From positions 62,001 to 126,000 of the forward strand of contig NZ_JOFJ01000011.1 of the NCBI RefSeq assembly GCF_000718255.1: a DNA stretch of 64,000 nt, given 5' to 3'. This DNA comes from Spirillospora albida (GTDB lineage Bacteria; Actinomycetota; Actinomycetes; Streptosporangiales; Streptosporangiaceae). The notes beneath the pieces are model-generated. The model saw nothing but the letters and a program-made list of their open reading frames with translations, did not search any database and was not told the origin of the DNA. Every line of letters begins with the position of its first letter. The first letter of the stretch is position 1. The position numbers and the translations under genes were made by a program. Below, piece by piece: positions 33,748-44,815 of the stretch.

Positions 33748-35556
33748 TCAGCCGTCCGCGAGCGTCTCCAGGACCTGATCGCCGTACTTGGCGAGCTTGT
33801 TCTCGCCGACGCCGCCGACCTTCGCCAGCTCCGCGAGGGACGAGGGGAGCGCGGTCGCGATCTCGCGGAGGGTCGCGTCGTGGAAGATCACGTAGGCGGG
33901 AACGCCCTGCGCCTTCGCGGTGGCGCCGCGCCAGGCGCGCAGGCGCTCGAAGACGGGCTCGGCCTCGGCGGGCAGGTCGACGGGGGCCTTGCGGTCCTTC
34001 GCGGTCTTCGCGGCGACCCGCTCCGGCTCGCGGCGCATCAGGACCTCGCGCTCGCCGCGCAGGACGTCCGTGCTGGTCTCGGTCAGCACGAGCGCGCCGT
34101 AGTTCGGCTCGACGGTGAGGAGGCCCTGCGCGAGGAGCTGCCGGACGACCGCGCGCCATTCGGTGTCGCGGAGCTCGGTGCCGATGCCGAAGACCTTCAG
34201 CTCGTCGTGGTCGAACTGGATGACCTTGGCGTTCTTCTTGCCGAGCAGGATGTCGATGATGTGGCCCGCGCCGAACTTCTGGCGGCGCTCCCGGTCGAGC
34301 CGGACCACGGTGGACAGCACCTTCTGCGCGGGGACCGTCCCGTCCCAGGTTTCCGGCGGCGTCAGGCAGGTGTCGCAGTTGCCGCAGGGCTCGCCCGCCT
34401 GGCCGAAGTAGTCGAGGAGCCGGACGCGGCGGCAGTCGACCGTCTCGCAGAGCGCCAGCATGGCGTCGAGGTGCAGGGACTGGCGGCGGCGGTGCGCGGC
34501 GTCGCCCTCGCCCGCGTCGATCATCTTGCGGAGGTTGACGACGTCCTGGAGGCCGTAGGCGAGCCAGGCGGTGGACGGGAGGCCGTCGCGTCCGGCGCGT
34601 CCCGTCTCCTGGTAGTAGCCCTCGACGGACTTGGGCAGGTCGAGGTGCGCGACGAACCGGACGTCGGGCTTGTCGATGCCCATGCCGAACGCGATGGTGG
34701 CGACGATGACCAGGCCGTCCTCGCGGAGGAAGCGGGACTGGTTGGCGGCGCGGGTCCGCGCGTCCAGGCCCGCGTGGTACGGCAGCGCCTCGATGCCGTT
34801 CTCGGTGAGGAACGCGGCGTGCTTCTCGACCGAGTTGCGGGACAGGCAGTAGACGATGCCCGCGTCGCCCAGGTGCTCGTTCTGCAGGAGCCGCAGGAGC
34901 TGGCGCTTGGCGTCGGTCTTCGGCTCGATCCGGTACTGGATGTTGGGCCGGTCGAAGCTCGCGACGAAGTGCCGCGCCCCGTCGAGGTTCAGCCGGGACG
35001 CGATCTCGGCGCGGGTCTCCTCGGTGGCCGTCGCGGTGAGGGCGATGCGGGGGACGTCGGGCCAGCGCTCGTGCAGGCCGGACAGCATCAGGTAGTCGGG
35101 GCGGAAGTCGTGCCCCCACTGCGAGACGCAGTGCGCCTCGTCGATGGCGAAGAGGGAGACGGCGCCGCGGTCCAGCAGGTCGATCGTGGCGGGGACGCGC
35201 AGGCGCTCCGGCGCCAGGTAGAGCAGGTCGAGCTCGCCCGCCAGGAACTGCGCCTCGACGACGCGGCGCTCGTCGAGGTCCTGCGTGGAGTTGAGGAACC
35301 CGGCCTGGACGCCGAGGGCGCGCAGCGCGTCCACCTGGTCCTGCATGAGGGCGATGAGCGGCGAGATGACGACGCCCGTGCCCTTCCGGACGAGCGCCGG
35401 GATCTGGTAGCACAGCGACTTCCCGCCGCCGGTCGGCATCAGGACGAGCGCGTCCCCGCCGCCGGCCACATGCTCGATGATCTCTGCCTGGCCCGGACGG
35501 AACGCGTCGTAGCCGAAGACGCGGCGCAGCGTCTCCAGCGCCTCGGGGGAAGCCAT
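33748..35556 (-). CDS. recQ: RecQ ATP-dependent DNA helicase
   Basis: 602 residues. Helicase core with MPTGGGKSLCYQIPAL (Walker A), DEAHCVSQWGHDF (DEAH box), TATATEETR and the QETGRAGRDG motif VI; zinc site with CRRVRLLDYFG...CGNCDTC; RQC winged helix; C-terminal HRDC domain (from about residue 525). It unwinds recombination and stalled-fork intermediates. It starts 9 bases after the HAD gene, so they form an operon. Confidence 0.95.
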   Translation of the reverse strand: MASPEALETLRRVFGYDAFRPGQAEIIEHVAGGGDALVLMPTGGGKSLCYQIPALVRKGTGVVISPLIALMQDQVDALRALGVQAGFLNSTQDLDERRVVEAQFLAGELDLLYLAPERLRVPATIDLLDRGAVSLFAIDEAHCVSQWGHDFRPDYLMLSGLHERWPDVPRIALTATATEETRAEIASRLNLDGARHFVASFDRPNIQYRIEPKTDAKRQLLRLLQNEHLGDAGIVYCLSRNSVEKHAAFLTENGIEALPYHAGLDARTRAANQSRFLREDGLVIVATIAFGMGIDKPDVRFVAHLDLPKSVEGYYQETGRAGRDGLPSTAWLAYGLQDVVNLRKMIDAGEGDAAHRRRQSLHLDAMLALCETVDCRRVRLLDYFGQAGEPCGNCDTCLTPPETWDGTVPAQKVLSTVVRLDRERRQKFGAGHIIDILLGKKNAKVIQFDHDELKVFGIGTELRDTEWRAVVRQLLAQGLLTVEPNYGALVLTETSTDVLRGEREVLMRREPERVAAKTAKDRKAPVDLPAEAEPVFERLRAWRGATAKAQGVPAYVIFHDATLREIATALPSSLAELAKVGGVGENKLAKYGDQVLETLADG

Positions 35557-35565
35557 CGGCCCATA

Positions 35566-36240
35566 CTACGAGCGGGCGGCGACACTCCAGACGCGCTCGA
35601 CGAGCTCCGCGGTGAGCTCGTCCAGGTTGTCCGCCATGTGGTCGGCCAGGGCGAGGGCGTCCTCCGCCGGCGGATGCGCCGGGCGCGGGACGGCGATCAC
35701 CGCCATCCCGGCCGCGTGCGCCGACCGGAGCCCGTTGGCGGAGTCCTCGATCGCGAGGCACTGCTCCGGCGCGACCTCCATCTGGGCGGCCACGGCCAGG
35801 TAGCCGTCCGGGGCCGGTTTCCCGCTCTCGACCTCTTCGGTGGAGACGGTGACGCGGAACAGGGCATCCAGGCCCAGCCGCGCCAGGACGAGGTCGATGA
35901 GCGCGCGCGGCGACGAGCTCGACAACCCCAGCGGACGGTGGTCGGCCATCCGCCGGACCGCCTCCCGCGCGCCCGGCAGCAGCGGCAGGTCGCGGGCGTA
36001 CCGCTGCGACATGCGGTCGATCACCTCGTAGGCGACCTCCTCCGCGGTGACCCCGCCGATCAGGTCGGACGCGAGGTGGCCGGCCCACTCGGCGGTGCTC
36101 ATCCCCATGAGCCGCTCCTGGGTGTCGGGCAGCCAGCGCCCGCCGCGCTCGTCGACGTAGGCGCGCCGGACCTCCTCCCAGACGGGCTCGGAGTCGATCA
36201 GCACGCCGTCCAGATCGAACACGATGGCCTGCAAGGGCAT
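35566..36240 (-). CDS. HAD-family phosphatase (beta-phosphoglucomutase-like)
   Basis: 224 residues. The nucleophile motif DLDGVLIDSEPVWEE lies at about residues 9-23, Ser/Thr motif II is LGLSSSSPRALID, Lys is in ESGKPAPDGY, and motif IV is CLAIEDSANGLRSA. This is the HAD subfamily IA with a helical cap, which includes sugar-phosphatases and beta-phosphoglucomutases. The ATG at 36240 follows GGAGGA; upstream extension to 36603 is not supported. Co-transcribed with recQ. Confidence 0.9.
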   Translation of the reverse strand: MPLQAIVFDLDGVLIDSEPVWEEVRRAYVDERGGRWLPDTQERLMGMSTAEWAGHLASDLIGGVTAEEVAYEVIDRMSQRYARDLPLLPGAREAVRRMADHRPLGLSSSSPRALIDLVLARLGLDALFRVTVSTEEVESGKPAPDGYLAVAAQMEVAPEQCLAIEDSANGLRSAHAAGMAVIAVPRPAHPPAEDALALADHMADNLDELTAELVERVWSVAARS

Positions 36241-36409
36241 GATCCGTCCTCCGGATGTGGTCGCCGCCTCCGGCCATGATCCTTTCCCGTCGCGGCCTTC
36301 CGGAACCCCCGTCCGGCGAGCACGTGTACGTGGGACGAATCCACCGCGATTCTGGCAAGGTGGGTGATCTCCGTACCCCCTCCGGAGTTCTCGCAGAGGA
36401 GATCTGCTC

Positions 36410-36853
36410 ATGGTGTTCCTCGGATTCCTGCTGGTGGCGGCCGCCATCGGCGTCGGCGCCGGTGTCGTCCTCGGCAATACCGGCGCCGCCCGGCTCGACG
36501 TCTTCGGCCAGGCCGTGCCCGGCATCGGCGACCAGTGGCAGGTGTTCCTGGCCGGTGCCGCCGTCGCCGTCGTCTTCGTCGTCGGGATGATGCTCACCTT
36601 CACCGGGACCGCCCGGATGCTGCGCGCCCGCCGTGACCTCCGCTACCTGCGCGAGGAGCACGAGGAGTCGCTCACCACCCTGGAGATGGAGAAGCGGCGC
36701 CTGCAGCGCGAGCTCGACCGCGTCCGGCAGGGCGGCGGGTCGCGGCCCGCTCCGGCCCCCGCCCCCGACCCGGCCCCCGCCGGGCTCGGCCGGCGTGTCG
36801 CGGGCCGCTACCAGAACCCCGCGGCCTCGCCGTTCTTCGACCGGCGGGACTGA
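36410..36853 (+). CDS. LapA-domain-like membrane protein
   Basis: 147 residues: two membrane segments (about 3-22 and 45-67) separated by a short extracytoplasmic loop, then a cytoplasmic coiled coil (about 70-105) and a Pro/Ala-rich tail ending PFFDRRD. The layout fits the LapA (DUF1049) family. GAGGAG precedes the ATG. Function not known in actinobacteria. Divergent from the HAD gene. Confidence 0.7.
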   Translation: MVFLGFLLVAAAIGVGAGVVLGNTGAARLDVFGQAVPGIGDQWQVFLAGAAVAVVFVVGMMLTFTGTARMLRARRDLRYLREEHEESLTTLEMEKRRLQRELDRVRQGGGSRPAPAPAPDPAPAGLGRRVAGRYQNPAASPFFDRRD

Positions 36854-37004
36854 GCCCCGGACGCCGCGCGCCGCGCCCGACCGCCCGGCGCGCGGCACCG
36901 GGACCGCGGCCGCGCACGGGTGACCGCAACGATCAGGAATCGAGAAGCGCCGCTTACCGAGCCCCGCCTAGCCTGACCGCAACGGACATCACCAGGGAGA
37001 CATG

Positions 37005-39383
<2,379 letters not shown>

Positions 39384-39387
39384 CCGC

Positions 39388-42057
39388 TCACACCGACCGG
39401 CCGGGCGGATCCGCCGCATCGCCCTCCAGCAGGTGCGGTGCGGCGGCCCCGGCTCGGGTGAACGGGCCGGGATCCGCCGCTCCCGGCGCGCCGCCGACCA
39501 GGATCCAGCGGCGGGCCCGGACCGCGCCGATGAGGAACGCGGCGTCCGGGACGGCTTCGGCGTCCGCCACGATCAGGGCGTCGAACTCCTCGTCCGGCAC
39601 CGTCACCCCCGCGCCCAGCGGCGTCGCCGCGACCACGTCGGCCGCGCGGAGCAGGACGTCGGTCTCCGTCGCCGCGCCGCCCTCCAGATAGCCGGTGAGC
39701 TGCTCGATCCGGGCCATCGCCCGCCGCTCGTGGGTGGCGATCAGCGCCGGGTCCACGGACGGGTCGCCGCCGCAGATCTCCCGCACGTTCTCCCGCGACC
39801 GCTCCTCCGCCTCGACCGCCGTCCGCAGCTCGGCCTCCCGCGCCGCCAGCTCGGCCGCCGCGTCCGCCTTCCGCCGCCCGGCCGCCGCCTCGAGCTCCGC
39901 ACCCCGCGCCGTCGCGGCCTCCGCCTCGGCGCGGGCCCGCCCCGCCGCCGCGAGCGCCTCGTCCCGGGCGGTGCGCGCCGCGTCCACGCGCGCCTGGATC
40001 TCGGTCGCGGCCTGCTGCGCGGCCCGCGCCGCCATGCCCGCCTGCGTGGCCCGGTCGACGGACTCCGCCGCGAGCCGCGCCTGCTCCTGATGCGCCGCCT
40101 TCGCCTTCTCCAGCTCCGCCGCCAGCCAGACGAGCTCCGTCCCGAGCCGCGCCTGCGCCTCCCGCGCCTGCTCCAGCCGGGCACCGCCCTCCGACACGAA
40201 CGCCGCGATGCCCTGATGCCGCGCCGCCGCCTGCTCCGCCGCGTCCTTGGCCGCCTGCGCGCGCTTGGCCGCCTCGTCCGCCTCCCGCGTTCGGGTGCGG
40301 ACCTCCTCCCGCAGCGCCTTGAACTCCGACGGCGCCGCCGCCACGTGCAGCCGCTGGCCCAGCGTCATCGTCCGCTTCCGCGCGGCGAGCGCCGACTCCG
40401 CCGACACCAGCCGGTAGTAGCTCGTGTGCCCCTCGGCCGCCGCGTCCGCGTCCGCCTGGCGCAGCCGCTCCGTCTCCGCCGCCGCGGCGGGCAGCGCCTC
40501 CCGGGCCCGCGTCAGCTCCCCGGTCAGCGACTCCTCCAGCCGGCGCGCCGCCTGCACCTCCGCCTGCGCCTGCCGTCCCCGCTGGTCGAGCTCGGCGCAC
40601 CGCGCGAAGGCCGCGTCCGCCACGCGGGTCAGCTCCCCGGCCTCGGCCGCCGCCGCGTCCGCGAGGCCCTGCAGCCGATCCGCCTCCGCGCGCGGCCCCG
40701 CCAGCTCGGCCTCCGCCTCAGCCAGGACGCCTTCGAGCCGCTCGGCCTCCGCCTCGCCGTCCCCGGCCGCCGCCTCGGCCGCCTCCGCCGCGCGCCGCGC
40801 CTCCTCGATGCCCGCGTCCAGCTCGGCGAGCGCACGCTCCAGCTCGTCGCGCCGCCGCGCGCACTCGGCGCGCGCGCCCTCCAGCGCCGCCGCGTCCCGG
40901 GGCCACTGCTCCAGCCACATCAGCCCGCGCCGCAGCAGCCGCACCTCGGTCTGCCACGCCTGCCGCCACGCGTCCCCGACCGGCCGGACGACCGCGTCCC
41001 GCACCCACGTCTCGGCCGCCGCCGGTTCCGCCACCGGCGCAGGGTCGCCGCCGACCGGTTTGAACTCGATCGTCCCGTTGGACCCCATCTCCTGCATCGG
41101 CGCGGGGCGCCCCGGCTCGCCTTCCGGCCGCGTCTCGACGAGCACCCCGAACACCTCGGGATCGTCCTCGAACCCCCGCAGCAGCTCGGCGGCCCTCTCC
41201 TGGGCCGGCGCGAGCAGCAGCGCCCGCTCACCCGCCGCGAGCAGCTCCTTGACGACCCGCCGCACGGCCTTCGCGTTCCGGACGAGCCGGACCCCGTCGT
41301 CCGCGCCGAGCGACCCCGGCGACACGAGCAGCCGCGCGAGCACGTCCCAGTCGCCCGCGACGCGCCCCTCCCGGAACGCGCGCAGGGCGGCGAGCTGCGG
41401 CGCCCACCCCACCGGAGCCCCGCCCTCGGGACTCTCCCGCAACCGCTCCTCAAGCGCCTCGTACTGCTCGGTCAGCGCCCCGACGACGCTCTCGACCAGC
41501 CCGGCGATGCCCGGATCCGCCCCCGGGGAGTCGGCCAGGGGAGTCAGATCAAGCCGGGTGACCTCCGACGCCCCCTCACCGTCCGCGTCCTCTCCCGCAG
41601 GAGCGGCGTCACCGTCGACCTGACCGGCATCGGGCGCCGCAGAAGGACCAGGGCCGCCGGCCGCCCCCTCCAACATGAAGGCGCCGTCGCCCTCCCCCCG
41701 GGCGTCCGCGCTCTTCGAGGCGTTCTCCGATGTGAGGGCGAGGTTGTCCTCGCCTGCTTGCGGGTCCGGGGGTGGGGAGGCGGTGCTTTCGTCCGTCGCC
41801 TCGGCGTCCGCGTTCTCCGGGGTGAAGGGGACGCTGTGGTCCTCCTCCTCGGAGTTCGCTTCGCGGGCGGGGATGGTGCTCGGCTCGCCTGTGGCGGCAG
41901 GGGCGGGCGCGAGCGTCGCGGGCGGCTCCGGGGTGGGGGCTGCGCTGCCCGCGGGCGGGAGCGGGACGGTCACCGTGGGGATGTCGGACTCGGGGATGTA
42001 GGGGGTGGGGGACGGGCGTTCCTCATCCGGTCCGCTGGTCCCTGCTGAGTGCTGCAC
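39388..42057 (-). CDS. large coiled-coil protein resembling an inactivated SF1 helicase
   Basis: 889 residues. 1-165: acidic, Pro/Ala-rich, disordered. About 190-325: helical segment ending GERALLLAPAQERAAELLRGF, which aligns by eye with motif Ia of UPF1-type SF1 helicases, but the preceding Walker A position reads SPGSLGADDG and has no GKT. About 370-770: near-continuous Ala/Glu/Arg coiled coil. About 790-889: DVVAATPLGAGV, FDALIVADAEAVPDA and WILVGGAPGAAD, reminiscent of motifs Ic, II and III (normally DEAxQ then VLVGDxxQ). No motifs IV-VI follow. ATPase activity is not expected. The GTG start has GGGAAGG and a small hairpin (42080-42095) upstream. Confidence 0.75.
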   Translation of the reverse strand: MQHSAGTSGPDEERPSPTPYIPESDIPTVTVPLPPAGSAAPTPEPPATLAPAPAATGEPSTIPAREANSEEEDHSVPFTPENADAEATDESTASPPPDPQAGEDNLALTSENASKSADARGEGDGAFMLEGAAGGPGPSAAPDAGQVDGDAAPAGEDADGEGASEVTRLDLTPLADSPGADPGIAGLVESVVGALTEQYEALEERLRESPEGGAPVGWAPQLAALRAFREGRVAGDWDVLARLLVSPGSLGADDGVRLVRNAKAVRRVVKELLAAGERALLLAPAQERAAELLRGFEDDPEVFGVLVETRPEGEPGRPAPMQEMGSNGTIEFKPVGGDPAPVAEPAAAETWVRDAVVRPVGDAWRQAWQTEVRLLRRGLMWLEQWPRDAAALEGARAECARRRDELERALAELDAGIEEARRAAEAAEAAAGDGEAEAERLEGVLAEAEAELAGPRAEADRLQGLADAAAAEAGELTRVADAAFARCAELDQRGRQAQAEVQAARRLEESLTGELTRAREALPAAAAETERLRQADADAAAEGHTSYYRLVSAESALAARKRTMTLGQRLHVAAAPSEFKALREEVRTRTREADEAAKRAQAAKDAAEQAAARHQGIAAFVSEGGARLEQAREAQARLGTELVWLAAELEKAKAAHQEQARLAAESVDRATQAGMAARAAQQAATEIQARVDAARTARDEALAAAGRARAEAEAATARGAELEAAAGRRKADAAAELAAREAELRTAVEAEERSRENVREICGGDPSVDPALIATHERRAMARIEQLTGYLEGGAATETDVLLRAADVVAATPLGAGVTVPDEEFDALIVADAEAVPDAAFLIGAVRARRWILVGGAPGAADPGPFTRAGAAAPHLLEGDAADPPGRSV

Positions 42058-42147
42058 CGACGCCTTCCCTGTCCCGAAAACGACCCCGAGGTCGTACTTC
42101 TCCCCTTTTGTGGAGGACTAACGCCTTACACGGTATCTACCGCTGGA

Positions 42148-43155
42148 TCAGTGCGGGTTGGTCGCGAGCAGCTCCGCCAGGAGGTCGTCGAGCGTGACGA
42201 TGCCCGCGAAGCCGCCCTCGGCGTCATGGACGACGGCGAGCGGGGCGCGGGCGCGGCGGAGTCGGCTCACGGCGTCCAGGACGGTCGTCTCCGCGGTCAG
42301 TGACGGCGCCGGGTGGGCCAGGTCGCCGGCGCGGCGCTCGCCGTCCGGTTCCGTGATGGCCGCGCGGACGTGGACGATGCCGGGCATCGTGCCGTCGTCC
42401 GCGCGGACCAGGAGGCGGCTGTGGCCGCTGGCGTTCGCGGTCCGGCGGATCCGCGCGGGCGTCGCGTCCGCGTCGATGGTCGTGACGGACGTGGCGGGGA
42501 CGACCAGGCGGGCGACCGTCGCCTCGCGGGCGTTGATGGCGCGCCGCAGCAGTTCGTGGTCGTGCCTGCCGATGAGGCCGACGCGGCGGGACTCGCCGAC
42601 CAGGTGGCTGAGCCGCGCCGGGTCGGTGTGGCTGTCCAGCTCGTCCTTGGGCGTGACGCGGATGAGGCGCAGCAGTCCGTTCGTCGTGGCGTTCAGCGCC
42701 GACAGGACGGGGCGCGACACCTTCGCGAACGCCCGGAACGGCAGCGCGAGCAGCAGCGCCGAGCGCTCCGGGTGCGTGATCGCCCACGACTTGGGGGCCA
42801 TCTCGCCGACGACCATGTGCAGGAACGTGATGACGGCGAGGGCGCAGATCAGGGCGATGGCCTTCGCGCCGGCCTCCGGGACGCCGAGGGCGTGCAGGGG
42901 CGGTTCGAGGAGGTGCTCGAAGGCGGGCTCGGTGACGATGGCGAGGCCGAGCGAGCACATCGTGATGCCGAACTGGGCGCCGGCGAGCATCAGCGACAGT
43001 TCGCGGACGCCCGCGACGGCGGCCGCGGCGCGGCGGCTGCCCTGCGCGGCGGCGCGTTCCAGGTGGGAGCGGTTGGCCGCGACCAGGGCGAACTCGGCCG
43101 CGACGAAGAAGCCGTTGCCGACGAGGAGCAGGACGGTGATGAGCAGCGTCGTCAT
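42148..43155 (-). CDS. CNNM/CorC-type transporter-associated protein (DUF21 + CBS), second copy
   Basis: 335 residues: DUF21 membrane domain with four segments (GNGFFVAAEFALVAANRS at the N-terminus, GAQFGITMCSLGLA, VVGEMAPKSWAI) and a CBS pair. It lacks the C-terminal CorC/HlyC domain present in the upstream paralogue. CNNM/CorC proteins handle Mg2+ or Co2+. The ATG overlaps the upstream stop (ATGA at 43152-43155). Confidence 0.88.
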   Translation of the reverse strand: MTTLLITVLLLVGNGFFVAAEFALVAANRSHLERAAAQGSRRAAAAVAGVRELSLMLAGAQFGITMCSLGLAIVTEPAFEHLLEPPLHALGVPEAGAKAIALICALAVITFLHMVVGEMAPKSWAITHPERSALLLALPFRAFAKVSRPVLSALNATTNGLLRLIRVTPKDELDSHTDPARLSHLVGESRRVGLIGRHDHELLRRAINAREATVARLVVPATSVTTIDADATPARIRRTANASGHSRLLVRADDGTMPGIVHVRAAITEPDGERRAGDLAHPAPSLTAETTVLDAVSRLRRARAPLAVVHDAEGGFAGIVTLDDLLAELLATNPH

Positions 43156-44474
43156 CGGGCCGCCTCCACGCGCGCGTCCCGGATGACGATCTTCTCGGCG
43201 ACGCGGCGGGCGAGGCTGACGACCTCGAGCTCGGCGCGGCCGTCCGGTTCGAGGCCGACGGTGAGGCGGTCGCCGACGACGGGCAGGCGGCGCAGTTCCG
43301 CCATGACGAGACCGCCGAGGGTGTCGTAGGCGTCGCCCTCGGGGAGGGCGAGGCCGGTGAGGCGGCCCACCTCGTCGATGCGCATGTGGGCGTCGACGAG
43401 CCAGGAGCCGTCCGGCGCGGACGTGGGCGCGTCGGGGCGGGCGTCGGTCTCGTCCGCGATCTCGCCGACGAGTTCCTCCGCGACGTCCTCGAAGGTGAGG
43501 ATGCCGGCGAGCCCGCCGTACTCGTCGACGACGCAGGCGAACTCCTCGCCGGAGTCGCGCATCCGCTCGATGACGCCGTACAGCGGCTGGCTGCCGGGGA
43601 CGAGCAGGGCGGGCCGGGCGATGTCCCCGAGCGGGACGTCCGGGGCGAGGGAGTCGTCGGCGACCTCGCGGACGCCGGCGACGCCGACCACGTCGTCGAC
43701 CTCCTGGCCGTAGACCGGGTAGGCGCTGTGGCCGGTGTCGCGGATCAGCTCGCAGAGTTCGGCGACGGTCGCGGTGGCGGGCAGGGTCCGCACCTGGGGG
43801 CGCGGCACCATGACCTCGTCCGCGGTCCGGTCGCCGAAGGACAGCGCGCGGTCGAGCAGGCGGGACAGATCGGCGGGCAGGTGCCCGGCGCTGTGCGACT
43901 TGCCGATGATGTCGCCGAGCTCCTCGAGGGTGGCGCCGCTGTGCAGCTCCTCGACGGGGTCGACGCCGACGGCGCGCAGCAGCCGTTCGGCGGCGCGGTC
44001 GAACAGGCGGATCAGCGGACCGGCGATCGCCATGTAGAGGAGCGTGGACGTGGCGAGCGCGCGGGCGAGGGACTCGGCGCGGGCGAGGGCGAGGTTCTTG
44101 GGGAACAGCTCGCCGAGCAGCATCTGGATGAGCGTCGCGAGGACGAACCCGGTGCCGAGGGCGATCGCGCCGGTCGCCCCGGCCGGGACGCCCGCGACGT
44201 CCAGCAGCGGACGGATCAGTTCGGCGAGGGCGGGCTTGGCGATGAAGCCGACGACGAGGGTGGTCATCGTGATGCCGAGCTGGGCGCCCGACAGCATGAA
44301 CGAGACCCGGCCGATGACCTTGACGGCGCGGCGGGCGGAGGCGTCGCCGCGGGCGGCGGCCTGCTCCAGGGCCGCGCGGTCGGCGGCGACGTAGGCGAAT
44401 TCCTGGGCGACGAAGTAGCCGGTGGCCGCTGTGAGCACGAACACGGCGAGCACGCCCAGCAGGGCGGTCACCAT
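43152..44474 (-). CDS. CNNM/CorC (HlyC/CorC-like) protein, first copy
   Basis: 440 residues: DUF21 membrane domain (GYFVAQEFAYVAADRA, GAQLGITMTTLVVGF, LGELFPKNLALARAE), CBS pair (about 210-335, VMVPRPQVRTLPATATV; CVVDEYGGLAGILTFEDV) and a C-terminal CorC domain (about 350-430). A predicted Mg2+/cation handling protein. ATG with a weak ribosome binding site; in-frame stop just upstream. First gene of a two-gene operon. Confidence 0.88.
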   Translation of the reverse strand: MVTALLGVLAVFVLTAATGYFVAQEFAYVAADRAALEQAAARGDASARRAVKVIGRVSFMLSGAQLGITMTTLVVGFIAKPALAELIRPLLDVAGVPAGATGAIALGTGFVLATLIQMLLGELFPKNLALARAESLARALATSTLLYMAIAGPLIRLFDRAAERLLRAVGVDPVEELHSGATLEELGDIIGKSHSAGHLPADLSRLLDRALSFGDRTADEVMVPRPQVRTLPATATVAELCELIRDTGHSAYPVYGQEVDDVVGVAGVREVADDSLAPDVPLGDIARPALLVPGSQPLYGVIERMRDSGEEFACVVDEYGGLAGILTFEDVAEELVGEIADETDARPDAPTSAPDGSWLVDAHMRIDEVGRLTGLALPEGDAYDTLGGLVMAELRRLPVVGDRLTVGLEPDGRAELEVVSLARRVAEKIVIRDARVEAAR

Positions 44475-44815
44475 CGGGCACCGGGTCTATGACTGGGGTC
44501 CGACACCGCGGACTCACCACTCCTCTCGTGTCGTGAGCACCTCGTGCTCATCCTGCGCAACGTCACCTCCGTCGCGGAGGTTCCCGAAAAGACCAGGGTA
44601 AGGCTCCGTGGACGAGGTGAATATCCGATGTTGCGCGTGATGTCCAACATGTCGTCCGGGCCGGGGGGACAGACCTTGTCTCGCCGAGTGCCACGGATCA
44701 CACTTGGCGGTGAGCATGCGGCCGGCCCCCGGTGGCCGGGACGGAAGCGCACGGGGCCGAGCGAACCGAACGCGGGACTGACGTGGAACACAGCGGGGCA
44801 GGGGCCGCCGCGCCC
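44475..44815. other. divergent regulatory region with two hairpins
   Basis: 341 bases with no supportable gene between the CNNM operon and the PknG module. Two perfect hairpins lie near the CNNM side: TGAGCAC/GTGCTCA (44534-44550) and ACCTCC/GGAGGT (44565-44581). They would sit in the 5' leader of the CNNM transcript. No known riboswitch consensus was recognised. Confidence 0.5.

Noticed and set aside
33137..36898. A 1253-codon minus-strand frame across recQ and HAD
   Set aside because: Arg/Pro/Gly-rich composition typical of an out-of-frame reading of high-GC genes; the real recQ and HAD frames have full domain signatures.
39433..42048. An 871-codon plus-strand frame opposite the coiled-coil gene
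   Set aside because: It mirrors the Ala/Glu/Arg coiled coil as Arg/Leu/Pro repeats and lacks a ribosome binding site and motifs.
44475..44815. Possible M-box or other Mg riboswitch before the CNNM operon
   Set aside because: The segment GGTAAGGCTCC superficially recalls the M-box start but is on the wrong strand and the remaining consensus is absent.
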